In this document: in pieces, positions 41,301-48,872 of the stretch | How positions within the stretch are numbered: the stretch's first letter is position 1 | How the letters are laid out: every line of letters starts with the position of its first letter | Translations under genes and position numbers: made by a program | Notes under the pieces: generated by a model | What the model saw: only the letters and a program-made list of their open reading frames with translations | Told to the model about the DNA's origin: nothing | Databases searched by the model: none | Origin: Apostichopus japonicus | Taxonomy: Eukaryota; Echinodermata; Holothuroidea; Aspidochirotida; Stichopodidae | Reading direction: 5' to 3' | Assembly: GCF_037975245.1 (NCBI RefSeq) | Contig: NC_092568.1 | Span: forward strand, 33,514,501 to 33,578,500 | DNA: 64,000 bases

Positions 41301-44300
41301 AAGGTCAGTGTATCTTGATTTTGATCTTCAATTATTGCGAACACTGTCCTGGATTGAGTCATGGATCATTATTGCATTAGGAATGTGAATTTTGTTCTCA
41401 TAACTCATGAACAGTTATGTTATGCATGTGGATTCTGTTGTCATGACTCGTGAGCTTAGCCATTAGACATGTGAACCCTGCCTTTATGACTCCTGAGCTA
41501 CTCGTTAGACATGTGAACCTTGTTGTTATGACCCCTGAGCCACTCCATTAGACATGTGAACTTGCTTTCATGACTCCTGAGCCACTATTAAGCCATTCCA
41601 TTAGACAGGTGAACAGTGTTGTTATGACTCCTGAGCCATCCATGAGACATGTGAATCTTGCTTTCATGACTCCTGAGCTACTCTTTAGACATGTGAACCT
41701 TGTTATGACCCCTGAGCCATCCATTAGACATGTGAACTTGCTTTTATGACTCCTGAGCCACTCTTAAGCTACTCCATTAGACATGCAAACCTGCTCTGAC
41801 TTCACAAGACTCATAAGCTACGTACTCCATAAGACATGTGAACCTTGTTGTTATGACCCCTGCGCTACTCCATAAGACAAGTGACTCTTGTTTTGTCATT
41901 TGTTTTGAAATTAAATGGCAAATTGAAAGTTTTCATCTTCACAACTACACATCTTCATGATCATGATTTACTATTTTGATAATTTATTGTTAATTATTGT
42001 TATTGATCATGATTTACTAATTGATAATTTATTGTTAATTATCGTTACCTTTTACAACCATATACACTGCCCTCATGGTTCAGTGTCACTCTCTGTGCAG
42101 TTTTTAATCGCACCATTTTTTACTCACTTCCTTTGTACTGATAAATCTTCTACAATTTTGCTGCGTGCTTGTAATACAACCGAAAGTGCTAGTGATAAGG
42201 ACAATTCCCCCATTTGATGTATCTTGTGATATGCAGTCTTTTATTGTTTCTCTAGGCTCCACTCTCAAGTCACTTATAATATAAACCCATTAATACTCTA
42301 CCAATCCCATTACCTTTTGTAAATATCGCACTCTCTCGTTCAGATGATAAATGTCAACGAGGTAAGCAATAACCACTCGACTCTTTTGGACATCAGCAAT
42401 GAATTCAGCCTACTGAAGGAGAACAAGGACCTTACGCTTTCGATAGAAACAATACAAGGACTTCAACTCATGCCGGGAAACTTCACATCCCTGGTGAGTA
42501 CAATCTGCATGGTAACATTGAAAAGTATCTAGAATTGATATCCAGTGTCAGGGTTGAGTGCACGCACGTTGATTATTAAGATTATTAAAGAGCATCATAT
42601 AAAGAGTGTATTAAGTTAAAGGCAGTGTGTGATAGCAAGTTGAGGCAGTGTTCGGTATCATGTTACAGAAGTGTTTCATATGGAATGATGTAGCAGTGGC
42701 TAACCTGCAGATTGAAGAGTTTATTTTAATATAAGATTATTAGTTAGGGCTTGATATAGAGTAATATTGCTAGTTAGGGCTTGATATAGAGTAATATTGC
42801 TAGTTAGGGCTTGATATAGAGTAATATTGCTAGTTAGGGCTTGATATAGAGTAATATTGCTAGTTAGGGCTTGATATAGAGTAATATTGCTAGTTAGGGC
42901 TTGATATAGAGTAATATTGCTAGTTAGGGCTTGATATAGAGTAATGTGTGATATGAAGTAATGTCAGATAGTAAGGGCTTGATATAGAGTAATAGCAGCT
43001 AGCTAGGGCTTTGATATAGAGTAATAGCAGCTAGTTAGTGCTTGATATAGAGTAGTAGCAGCTAGTTAGTGCTTGATATAGAGTAGTAGCAGCTAGTTAG
43101 TGCTTGATATAGAGTAATAGTTAGGGCTTGATATAGAGTAATAGCAGCTAGTTAGGGCTTAGTAATATTAGCTAGATAGGGCTTGATATAGAGTAATAGC
43201 AGCTAGTTTAGAGACACACCTCTGCTTAAAGTAGCTAATCTGCCGTTGAGTTTCATTATAGCTTCCTGTCTTTCTGATGATTCCATTAAAAAAAAATGGG
43301 GGCTACCCCATTTCTGTGTCTTTCCCGTTTCCCATTACAACGCAGACCCAGTCTATAAGGGACATGAAATTATTTTGTTATTTAAGATTAGTTAATTTAC
43401 ATGGCTGAATCATCAGTTTTAACTAATAACTATGGCTTCCCCTGTATACAATTTACTATTTCCAGTTGATTCACACTCCCCCCACCATCTCCACCCTCCC
43501 CTCCCTCCCCCCTCCCTCCAGCCACTGTCATGCCCTGCACAGGCGGCCAACGATATTTTGACCGCAGGGAAACATCCGATATGTTCGGATAGAAGGACGT
43601 ATCGTTATTAAGTGCATCTCCGAACTCTGATGCTAAATGCAACAGGTCTGTTTGTATAATATTAGACACTTTGGTACAATATTTTGAAGCGGTGTCCATG
43701 GTATTAAACAAACTGTCTCTATGATCAAACACTAATACAAGATGGAAAGTCTAGTACTTGATTTATATATTAGACATACATATATCAAGTAGCTGTACTG
43801 CGAATGAAATATAATGACATAAATTTATTATATATATATATATATATATATAGAACTAAATTTGACTTAACTTCCCATCCGATATCACTTTCGCTTCCTT
43901 CTTATGTTTTGACCGATACGGTACCTGATACTCTTTTACTTGACAATTTTCTGTTTTAATTCGTAGAGAAAGCCAGGATACATTGTAAGTTCATCAGAAT
44001 CGATTCCTAACGAGGGGTCTTGAATTCTCCTATCAACAATATTAACATAAATACTGATATTATATCACCACCACGCATCTGTGTAGCTTGTAAAGTTCGC
44101 TGCGGCTTTCATGTAACATTTGTGTGTTACTCTGTCTACTGATACCCCCGTGGCATATTATGCTGCTGTGTATTTATCCGTTTCACTCGTCTGAGTCCGG
44201 TCGTTCTTTGTAAACATTTTCACTCGCAAGTGTAATCAGTGATGTCATCGACATAGATAACAACCATCATAGGGCTTTTGTATCAAATAAATCAGTTTTG

Positions 44301-47300
44301 GATTGATCATTCATCAGCTAGATACATGTTGTGTAATAGCGCCCTCAATTTTTATACATTAATATGATTGGAGATTGGACATTTTGGGGGGGGGGGAGGG
44401 GTGAGGGGGTAGTGGTGATGCCCAACAGTTGTAAACTTTAGATATCGACAGTGCCTCAGTTATGGGCGGCGGTCTTAGAGATGTTTAATTATTATTGTTA
44501 AATGCCGCTTAATTTTTCATAATTACAAATTAATGACTAATATGGTTCTGTGTGGACTTTTAGATTTAATCTCTTGATAACGCCCTCAATCTGATAACAC
44601 ATTGCAGCAAACTGGTAACGTAGCCGTGAAGTGTCTTCCGGAGGTAATTTTTTAGTCCTTTCGACTTGACCCTTGGTTTGAAGCTCTAGCTGTGCACGTA
44701 GACCAATTGAGTCATTATCATCCAGATATTAAATGGAAGCTATCCCATGTAACCATTTCTTTGTTGGTCAGGGGGTGGGGGGGGGGAGGATGGGATGGGG
44801 TTACCAGTTAGAAGCCAAAGTTCTTTGTATACCCCATAAACAAGGAGTTATACCTCAATTTTATTCAATACATCATCACTTTGCATGCTTACAATTACTT
44901 ATTAACTGATAAATTTAGCTAAAGAACGAATGTATATCAACTCGGCATACATAGTTGTATGAACTTGACAATTTACATGATGTTTATATCTTTTCAGACA
45001 CGAATAGCTTACAGATAGTATGGATAATATTTCATAATCGTCAAGTCATATGCATCATGCACTCAGACACAAACATATATTTCCTTTCATTAATTCTTAC
45101 AATTCTTCAAATTGTGAAAACCATGTTTTACACAATATTTCAAAAACGATAGATGTCATATTTAGTATGTTGATGTATCAGATCTAATTGTACAAGAAGC
45201 CTGTTTTCATTTCAGGACAGCTTGTGTCATTGTGAATTTATGGTTTTTCACATCACACTGCTTTTCACAGTAGAAATACTAAGATCAAGTACGTTGTACA
45301 CCATCACTATACATTACATCAGATTCATGAAGAAAACTGCTCATGTTACATCATCGAAACCACGATGTATTTTTGCAATTCCGGTTCATTTACACAGCCT
45401 ATTTTTACCCAGGGTTCAATTATTTTTTCTTGAAAAAAAGTAACTTTCAGTTTTATTTGATTTTGACACTTTGAGTGGCTACGTATGCCTATTAGATATT
45501 AACACACAAATTAACAAACAAGTTAACAATTAACATAGCAAATTAACAAGTGTCTTCTCTCACCTGTTCAACTACCCTAAAAATATATGCTGATCACCTT
45601 TCATATTGTCTATCAAGATATTTACTGATTTATATATAAGTCTAACATTGAAACTGGGAGCAGGCATCATTTTTAAGTAACATGCAGGCATGAGCTTTTC
45701 CGCGAATTCGTGGAATATCCGTGATTTCTTTTCTACCTCCGAGATTTACACCTCTCAATTTCTGTGAATTTCTAACAACATCGTTGTATCATTGGATCCG
45801 TCGTTCGCATATTTTTCATTACCTATGGATATCCAACCTGCAGGGAGACAAAAATTATTACCCTAACACACTGTAACATATGCAAACTGGAGCCTATATT
45901 GCAATTTTTGCAAAACTCTGTGATGTTTTTTTTACCCCAGGCTCATCCCTGAACATGTGAAAGGATCAACTCAAAGAACTTGTTGACAAAATTATAACTG
46001 TAGCATAGAAATATGGTCAAGTTCTGATAAATCGTAAAAATCTTTTCTTATCCCTTTGAGATATGTTAGGTGTTGGTTAAGGGTCTCACATGCAAAGTTG
46101 TGCTATCATTTCCATCATTTTAACAACATTAGTGTACTAAAGCTTACATTTTGCCAACATATACAACTTAATGTGCATACTGTTTTTTTTTCTAACATCC
46201 ATGTTTCTTCTCCTAAAATTTCTGTTGGGGGCACTCTGCAACCTTCCCCTCTCTGACTATGCCATGAAACAAGGCCAGTGCCTTAAAACAGATGAATAGG
46301 AAAGTTTATGCACAGAAGACCTTGTTACTTACTAAACAGTGATTTTCTCAGCGTTTCAAGTTTATCTCTAATCTTCTCGGGGTGTGGACAGAGTGAAAAC
46401 CAAGACCTGTAAACAGCTACAATTGAATCCATCTTATGACAATAAACTTCCTTATTATAAACTAAGGCAGCATCGATAGATCTTTTAACCAGTAAGACTT
46501 GGTTACCATGGTAATATCAGTCAACTAGTAAGAAGTAACCATAATATTAATATTAAACCCGTTTACAACATCGACCTGGTAGACCATGAAAATATTGATT
46601 AACTAAGAAAGCTATAAGGGTTGTAGTTACCATGGTAATATCAGTCAACTTGTAAGAAATAACCATAATATTAAACCCATTTACAACATCGACTTGGTAG
46701 ACCATGAAAATATCGATTAACTAAAAGCTATAAGGATCGTGGTTACCATGGCGGCAATATCTATTAACTATGAGAACCTAGTCATCCTGTTCAGCTTAAA
46801 TCGTAAGTTTTTCCTCAAATTTTCTCATTGGCAGAAAATACCATTCGCAGAGGTTTGGTCCAAGAGCTTCGTTTCCTACCACATTGAGCTAATCCAGACC
46901 GGTAAGGTCGGGCTATGTAAGATCATCGTCGCACAGGAACAACCAGTCAATGGCAACAGTTCGGCAGTCTTGAATCTGAAAAATACCTCCGAGGTAAACT
47001 TGGTCAAAACTATCATTTGCTTCTTTTTTACAATTTTTTTTTGAGTATATATTTTGTTTGGAAAGTCGACAGAGAGCAAAAATGTCAAAATAGATAGTTA
47101 GTTCAATACCACAACCATGCATATTTCATGGTAGGCATTTAAATATCAGAAGCCGAAGAGAGAAAAACAGGCTGGAGAGGATATTAGTGTGTCACATAGA
47201 TATAAAATGAACTTTATTCAAAAAATCGATCAAATTTAACTATTCCATCAGGATGAAATCTTGTACATTTTGTTCAATAGCCTTTCATGATATTTTCTTA

Positions 47301-47789
47301 CCCTATCGTCACATGCAGCTTGATTTTGGGAGTCGAGCGGTCGGGAAACTCGAACGTCAGCTGACACCTCATGCCATAGCGGTGGCTCCCCCCGTACCGG
47401 ACCGGTTACCCGAACGGCACAGCTCCGACGCTGTCCTCCTAGAGGGGCCGAGAGATGTAGATAAACCGCACTTTGCCTCGCAGAGGAGTAACAGCGACGA
47501 AGAGCTTCCGTCAGGAGTGCAGGCACTGTTGCCGTTCTCCGTCAAACAAGAGCTAGCCAAGGTGTTAGACTCCGCCTCGGAGGGGAAGAACTGGAGGGCG
47601 TTCGCCATCGAGATGGGCATCAACCACACCGTCTGCGAGGGCCTGGCCGGAAAAGTCAGTCCCACGATGGACGTGTTCAAATACTGCGAGTACGTCGATT
47701 CGACTCTGGACGAGGTCAAGGAAGCGCTTCGATACATCAGGAACGAAGAGGCGTTCCAGATATTTGTGAATTACGCCACAGAAACGTGA
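10370..47789 (+). CDS. ArfGAP-like/dual PH/ZU5-UPA-death domain protein, 14 exons, 5' end missing
   Basis: Joined exons: 10370-10426, 22699-22829, 24947-25038, 27196-27394, 32910-33062, 36150-36233, 37949-38083, 39176-39362, 39833-40351, 41065-41303, 42344-42493, 43967-43984, 46835-46993, 47319-47789. All junctions are GT-AG and the phases agree throughout, giving 863 residues plus a partial first codon. Exons 2-8 align in order with ADAP1/ADAP2 (ArfGAP, PH1, PH2). Exons 9-14 align in order with the ZU5, UPA and death domains of UNC5 receptors. No transmembrane segment is seen, so a cytosolic or membrane-recruited adaptor is inferred. The PH domains would bind phosphoinositides and the death domain would make homotypic contacts. 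The ArfGAP part lacks key catalytic residues. The alternative is two adjacent genes: exon 8 can read through to a stop at 39383-39385, and exon 9 has an in-frame ATG at 39820. The exons are well supported; the single-gene model is moderately supported. Confidence 0.72.
10491..12189 (+). repeat. 48-bp satellite array, left part
   Basis: About 35 copies of a 48-bp unit beginning CCACTCCAATATTTAACAAT. Two variants alternate irregularly: one with AATATTTAAC and GAATCC, the other with AACATCTAAC and GATTTC. It starts about 65 bp after the exon 1 donor. The array resumes at 14869 after the mobile element. Confidence 0.97.
12190..14868. mobile_element. 2.68-kb TIR element, copy A
   Basis: It is bounded by a perfect 18-bp inverted repeat, GGGCAGGTCCAAGCTATT. 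TCCA at 12186-12189 is repeated at 14869-14872, and removing the insert restores the satellite unit, so the target duplication is 4 bp. Eight copies of a 14-bp motif GTGACGTACGGGAC or its reverse complement (some with one mismatch) lie near the ends. The middle has four tandem units of ~252 bp. No transposase-like frame is seen, so it is probably non-autonomous. The superfamily is undetermined. Confidence 0.93.
12840..13850 (+). repeat. Four ~252-bp tandem units inside the TIR element
   Basis: The landmark TAGCTTTGTTAGACCACAAATGAT... starts near 12862, 13115, 13368 and 13619. Copy B of the element has three such units. Confidence 0.9.
14869..15000 (+). repeat. 48-bp satellite array, right part
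   Basis: About 2.7 further units of the array, resuming with the duplicated TCCA. Confidence 0.95.
15001..17411. other. Intron 1 sequence without recognised features
   Basis: AT-rich intron with a poly-G run near 15721 and a 24-bp minisatellite at 16437-16508. An ~80-bp segment is duplicated side by side at about 17165-17290 (GTAGGTAATGGGTTGATCTG). No coding signal seen. Confidence 0.7.
16437..16508 (+). repeat. 24-bp minisatellite
   Basis: Three near-identical units of CAGCACCGTGACAATGGTGT with small length changes. Confidence 0.85.
17412..18780 (+). pseudogene. Decayed DIRS-like retrotransposon (RT and RNase H)
   Basis: Fragments in several frames on the plus strand keep the order of a reverse transcriptase. 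[14 protein letters not shown] matches the start of the RT. FAALPFG is followed by [20 protein letters not shown] and YLYDWPIVG, where the YLDD-type catalytic box is degraded. [13 protein letters not shown] follows near 17930. RNase H-like [12 protein letters not shown] is at about 18535, with EISCLEAVR after it. DASLTGWGA is typical of DIRS-type elements. Frameshifts and stops show it is dead. An 84-bp minisatellite has expanded between RT and RNase H. No tyrosine recombinase was seen. Confidence 0.75.
18175..18515 (+). repeat. 84-bp minisatellite inside the retroelement
   Basis: Units containing GCATTGGAGCCAGGGTACAAG start at 18241, 18325 and 18409, with a diverged last unit near 18491. The period is a multiple of three, so several frames stay open across it on both strands. 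These are not genes. Confidence 0.93.
18786..18815 (+). repeat. Donor-bearing short repeat
   Basis: GAGTGCTAAGGTTGTGAGGA followed by GACAGGTAAG on the plus strand inside intron 1, giving a consensus donor in sense orientation. Confidence 0.6.
18816..22596. other. Intron 1 sequence without recognised features
   Basis: AT-rich. A diverged donor-bearing repeat lies at 20732-20760, a poly-C run near 19889 and a poly-G run near 21078. Short open frames show no domain signatures. Confidence 0.7.
22597..22690. repeat. TA/TTA and CT microsatellites before exon 2
   Basis: A TA/ATT tract is followed by a CT tract that ends about 10 bases before the exon 2 acceptor, so the CT repeat serves as its polypyrimidine tract. 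Confidence 0.85.
22699..22829 (+). CDS. Exon 2: ArfGAP-like zinc-finger part
   Basis: The translation contains [20 protein letters not shown], which aligns with the ADAP1 stretch from DW to the CLSCSGIHR motif. The second Cys pair (CSEC) and the following His are kept. The residue after His is Glu instead of the Arg that serves as the catalytic finger in active ArfGAPs. The acceptor follows a CT-repeat tract at about 22672-22688 that doubles as the polypyrimidine tract. The donor is CAG/GTATGA in phase 0. Confidence 0.85.
24947..25038 (+). CDS. Exon 3: ArfGAP-like domain, C-terminal half
   Basis: The translation [20 protein letters not shown] aligns with the GN-x-xAxxxFE/W segment of ADAP ArfGAP domains that ends in a YxRPT-like stretch. 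The exon starts in phase 0 and ends in phase 2 (TG/GTAAGG); the next exon supplies the G of a Trp codon. ADAP1 has no Trp at that point, but the following sequence realigns at once. Confidence 0.85.
25039..27195. other. Intron 3
   Basis: No exon or known repeat recognised. Poly-G runs lie near 25331 and 26437, and a poly-C run near 26768. Confidence 0.7.
27196..27394 (+). CDS. Exon 4: ArfGAP-PH1 linker and start of PH1
   Basis: It reads [16 protein letters not shown] and then, after a linker, [24 protein letters not shown]1 has LREQWIRAKYERQEF followed by GFLWKRGRDNGQFLSRKFVL, so this is a very clear ADAP match. The basic residues of the beta1-beta2 loop of PH1 that contact phosphoinositide headgroups are kept. 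The exon ends in phase 0 at GCAAAC/GTAAGT. Confidence 0.92.
28783..28885. repeat. TA microsatellite, left of the TIR element
   Basis: About 100 bp of TA repeats interrupted by the copy B insertion. It continues at 31341-31405. Confidence 0.93.
28886..31340. mobile_element. 2.46-kb TIR element, copy B
   Basis: Same orientation, same 18-bp ends and same internal order as copy A, with three ~251-bp tandem units instead of four. The flanks are TA repeats, so the target duplication (ATAT would fit) cannot be fixed. Several copies of GTGACGTACGGGAC are intact here where copy A has GTCCTGTACGTCAC. No transposase-like frame. Confidence 0.93.
31341..31405. repeat. TA microsatellite, right of the TIR element
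   Basis: Continuation of the array interrupted at 28885. Confidence 0.9.
32403..32640 (+). repeat. Interspersed repeat (GCGCTTTACAA family), copy 2
   Basis: AATAATAATAATAAATAAG, TATAGCGCCAAATACC and then TGCTTTACAAAACC with an A-rich body, closely matching 1292-1600. Confidence 0.75.
32910..33062 (+). CDS. Exon 5: PH1 middle strands
   Basis: 51 codons, phase 0 at both ends. The translation runs from [15 protein letters not shown] to [10 protein letters not shown], matching the PH1 strands before the C-terminal helix in ADAP1 (NIFIYHEDGKEIVDWF). The last bases of the exon and its donor site are copied four more times downstream (33130-33470). Confidence 0.88.
33044..33480 (+). repeat. Tandem copies of the exon 5 end and its splice donor
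   Basis: The exon end CTACTCTGACACGCCAAAG with GTAAGAAG is repeated as CTACTCTGACATGCCACAG (or ATAG) with GTAAGAAGG. Donors fall at 33063, 33155, 33254, 33353 and 33457. The unit is ~92-104 bp. Only the first is in frame; reading on from it hits a stop within 16 codons. Confidence 0.95.
33481..35375. other. Intron 5, first part
   Basis: No exon recognised. A locally GC-rich patch lies at about 34345-34470 without a domain match. Confidence 0.65.
35376..35652 (-). pseudogene. LINE ORF2 C-terminal fragment
   Basis: On the minus strand it translates to [20 protein letters not shown], later [14 protein letters not shown] and, after stops or a frame change, [17 protein letters not shown]. The order (R)RLRxxGHVxR, GRPxxxW and AxDRxxWRxLI is the typical C-terminus of non-LTR retrotransposon polymerases. 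It is broken and clearly dead. The clade is uncertain. Confidence 0.8.
36150..36233 (+). CDS. Exon 6: PH1 C-terminal helix and inter-PH linker
   Basis: 28 codons, phase 0 at both ends, beginning [15 protein letters not shown]. The Trp is the invariant tryptophan of the PH C-terminal helix; ADAP1 has EIVDWFNALRAARFHY. The exon ends TCAATG/GTAAGA and is followed at once by a short minisatellite. Confidence 0.9.
36238..36350 (+). repeat. Short minisatellite after exon 6
   Basis: Three units of ATTCCTTGTATAGGCTACGG type, starting a few bases after the exon 6 donor. Confidence 0.85.
36926..36955 (-). repeat. Donor-bearing short repeat
   Basis: The minus strand reads GAGTGCTTCTGTCGTGAGCA followed by GACAGGTAAG. 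Confidence 0.5.
37949..38083 (+). CDS. Exon 7: start of PH2
   Basis: 45 codons, phase 0. It contains [20 protein letters not shown] followed by [14 protein letters not shown], aligning with ADAP1 PH2 (EGYMEKTG ... FRKRWFTM ... LMYFKDPL). The Lys and Arg of the beta1-beta2 phosphoinositide-binding loop are present. The acceptor is CCTAAG. Confidence 0.92.
38221..38325. repeat. TA microsatellite in intron 7
   Basis: About 100 bp of TA repeat with one short interruption. The Ile/Tyr-rich open frames here are artefacts. Confidence 0.95.
39176..39362 (+). CDS. Exon 8: end of PH2
   Basis: It reads [19 protein letters not shown] and ends with [14 protein letters not shown], including the conserved Trp of the PH C-terminal helix. 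The donor CAAG/GTAACT leaves phase 1, which matches exon 9. Without splicing, the frame stops at 39383-39385 after eight more codons, so an ADAP-like protein could also end here. Confidence 0.9.
39335..39590 (+). repeat. Tandem copies of the exon 8 end and donor region
   Basis: AAAGCTATCCACCAGAGCTGTTACCAAGGTAACTT at the exon border recurs near 39440 and 39540 in diverged form. The donor GT is kept in the first copy (CATGGTGACTT) and lost in the second (CGAGATGACTT). The period is ~98 bp. Confidence 0.9.
39833..40351 (+). CDS. Exon 9: linker and divergent ZU5 domain
   Basis: 519 nt, phase 1 in and phase 1 out. The first ~55 residues are a low-complexity Pro/Thr/Ser linker with an NSDSDSM acidic patch. 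The rest is ZU5-like: [11 protein letters not shown] recalls the IPxGAIP strand, and [12 protein letters not shown] corresponds to the RPVVLTxxHCA stretch of UNC5. The exon is GC-rich compared with the AT-rich flanks. An in-frame ATG at 39820-39822, just before the acceptor, could start a shorter protein from an internal promoter. No HFS self-cleavage motif of the PIDD1/UNC5CL kind is seen. Confidence 0.85.
41065..41303 (+). CDS. Exon 10: end of ZU5 and start of UPA
   Basis: The first two bases complete an Asp codon. It then reads [18 protein letters not shown] and [19 protein letters not shown], followed by KRMRCAAFC. In UNC5 the equivalents are W-EDV...C-YxQLEAxxCHIL--LxTYxLxGxS and AAKRLKLAIF. 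This places the UPA domain start near the KRMRCAAF strand. The donor is TGGAAG/GTCAGT, phase 0. Confidence 0.87.
41385..41885 (+). repeat. Degenerate ~43-bp minisatellite in intron 10
   Basis: Imperfect units of CATTAGACATGTGAACCTTG and TGACTCCTGAGCCACTC, starting about 80 bp after the exon 10 donor. Confidence 0.85.
42344..42493 (+). CDS. Exon 11: UPA domain
   Basis: 50 codons, phase 0. It contains [17 protein letters not shown], matching the L-F--S-HNLRLSIHDI segment of UNC5 UPA. The acceptor CGTTCAG is preceded by a CT-rich tract, and the donor is CCCTG/GTGAGT. Confidence 0.87.
42731..43215 (+). repeat. 30-bp minisatellite in intron 11
   Basis: Perfect 30-bp units (GCTAGTTAGGGCTTGATATA plus GAGTAATATT) in the first part; later units diverge to AGCAGCTAGTTAGTGC. 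Confidence 0.95.
43216..46500. other. Introns 11-12 sequence
   Basis: Only the 18-nt microexon at 43967-43984 was recognised. A TA tract is at 43828-43852 and poly-G runs lie near 44385 and 44770. Confidence 0.6.
43967..43984 (+). CDS. Exon 12: 18-nt UPA microexon
   Basis: The six codons RKPGYI are bounded by TTCGTAG and GTAAGT, phase 0 at both ends. Joined to exon 13 they give [11 protein letters not shown], aligning with AKYQEIPFYHxW of UNC5. Including the exon brings the spacing between exons 11 and 13 to that of the UNC5 alignment. Exons this short are often missed by gene predictors. Confidence 0.75.
46501..46770 (+). repeat. ~120-bp tandem repeat upstream of exon 13
   Basis: Two full units starting GGTTACCATGGTAATATCAG near 46500 and 46625, and a partial third at 46740 ending ~65 bp before the exon 13 acceptor. 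Confidence 0.9.
46835..46993 (+). CDS. Exon 13: end of UPA
   Basis: 53 codons, phase 0, beginning [19 protein letters not shown] and continuing through [11 protein letters not shown]. The UNC5 match is EIPFYHxWSGSQ-xLHCTFxLER...LxCKxCVRQVE. The acceptor is TTGGCAG and the donor is GAG/GTAAAC. Confidence 0.92.
47319..47789 (+). CDS. Exon 14 (last): death domain and stop
   Basis: 156 codons then TGA. After a ~60-residue linker, the segment from [19 protein letters not shown] to the C-terminus is a death domain. The conserved Trp ([12 protein letters not shown]), the SPTMDVF turn and the last helix ([11 protein letters not shown]) match the UNC5 death domain (IPLSIRQKL...DWRMLAxKL...SPTGVIL). 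The protein ends nine residues beyond the last helix. The exon is markedly GC-rich. Confidence 0.93.
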   Translation, partial: LDFGSRAVGKLERQLTPHAIAVAPPVPDRLPERHSSDAVLLEGPRDVDKPHFASQRSNSDEELPSGVQALLPFSVKQELAKVLDSASEGKNWRAFAIEMGINHTVCEGLAGKVSPTMDVFKYCEYVDSTLDEVKEALRYIRNEEAFQIFVNYATET

Positions 47790-48007
47790 AAGAACGAGGA
47801 TATTAGAAGAAAACATTGACGAGATTTCTTTTATTTGGCTTTCTTCCGAATGAAATCTCATTGCACAGTATTTTGGTGCACTTGAAGGCTATTACTTAAA
47901 GGTAATGTCAGTCATAGATTATTTTGAATATACAACTGTAGCATGAACATTCCTAGATGAATGTGAGTACATATTATTACAGAATCAAAAGCTAGCCCAA
48001 TATTTGA

Positions 48008-48330
48008 TAATACACCATAGCATCAAAGATCTGCTAAGTGTGAGTATACACCATAGCATCAAATATCTGCTAAGTGTCAGTATACACCATAGCATCAAAT
48101 ATCTACTAAGTGTCAGTATACACCATAGCATTAAATATCTGCTAAGTGTGAATCTACACCATAGCATCAAAGACCTGGTTAGTGTGAATACCATAGCACC
48201 ATAAACCTGATAAGAGTCATATGCCACAGCATAAAAAAATCTGCTAAGTGTGACTATACACAATAGCACCAAACGTTGGTAAGGGTCGATATACTGTACA
48301 CCATCGCATCGAAAAACCTAGTAAGTGTGA
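48008..48330 (+). repeat. 36-bp minisatellite, possibly in the 3' UTR
   Basis: About nine units of ACACCATAGCATCAAATATC and TGCTAAGTGT, the later ones diverged. The open frames across it are artefacts of its multiple-of-three period. Confidence 0.93.
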
Positions 48331-48866
48331 CCATACAATAGCATCATAATTCTGGTATATGAATGTACGCTGGGTTATGTTATATGAAACAATGTTTGTG
48401 TGTGTGAGCAGAATCATTAATTACAGTTTTGCTAACAAGAAATAGAACCTCGCAGTTATCAAAGTCAGATATCGTCTATTTTGATTATGGAGAAAATGCA
48501 TTTATTATGCATTTATTGAAGATTTTATGACCAGCTGAAATAGGTTTAAAGGTCCATAATAATAATAATGTGACATTTTTTTTCTGAACGGATGTGTTTA
48601 ATTACAATCTTTGTTTAGGGATTTAACGAGGGTATGAATATCATTTGCACTACAACTACCAGTAGGAAGTTTATAAAAAATGTATGTTTGGTTAAATCTT
48701 TAGGAAAGATTTATTAACAATTTTTTTAAAGGATCTTTGCTTTAATATCGTTAACATAACGAAGTGCCAACGTGCCATGTTTAGCAGATGAAATATTGAT
48801 ATCGCAGCTTTCCAATATTTTTGTATTATGAGCTAACATTTGTTTTCTAATTTGAAATTTTTTGGC

Positions 48867-48872
48867 AATAAA
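48867..48872 (+). promoter_or_regulatory. Candidate poly(A) signal AATAAA
   Basis: This is the first AATAAA I noticed downstream of the stop at 47789. It implies a 3' UTR of about 1.1 kb that would contain the 36-bp minisatellite at 48008-48330. Only position supports it. Confidence 0.3.

Noticed and set aside
47985-48272. Open frames with repeated LMLWCILTLSRY and HHSIKYLLSVS
   Set aside because: Translation of the 36-bp minisatellite on either strand.
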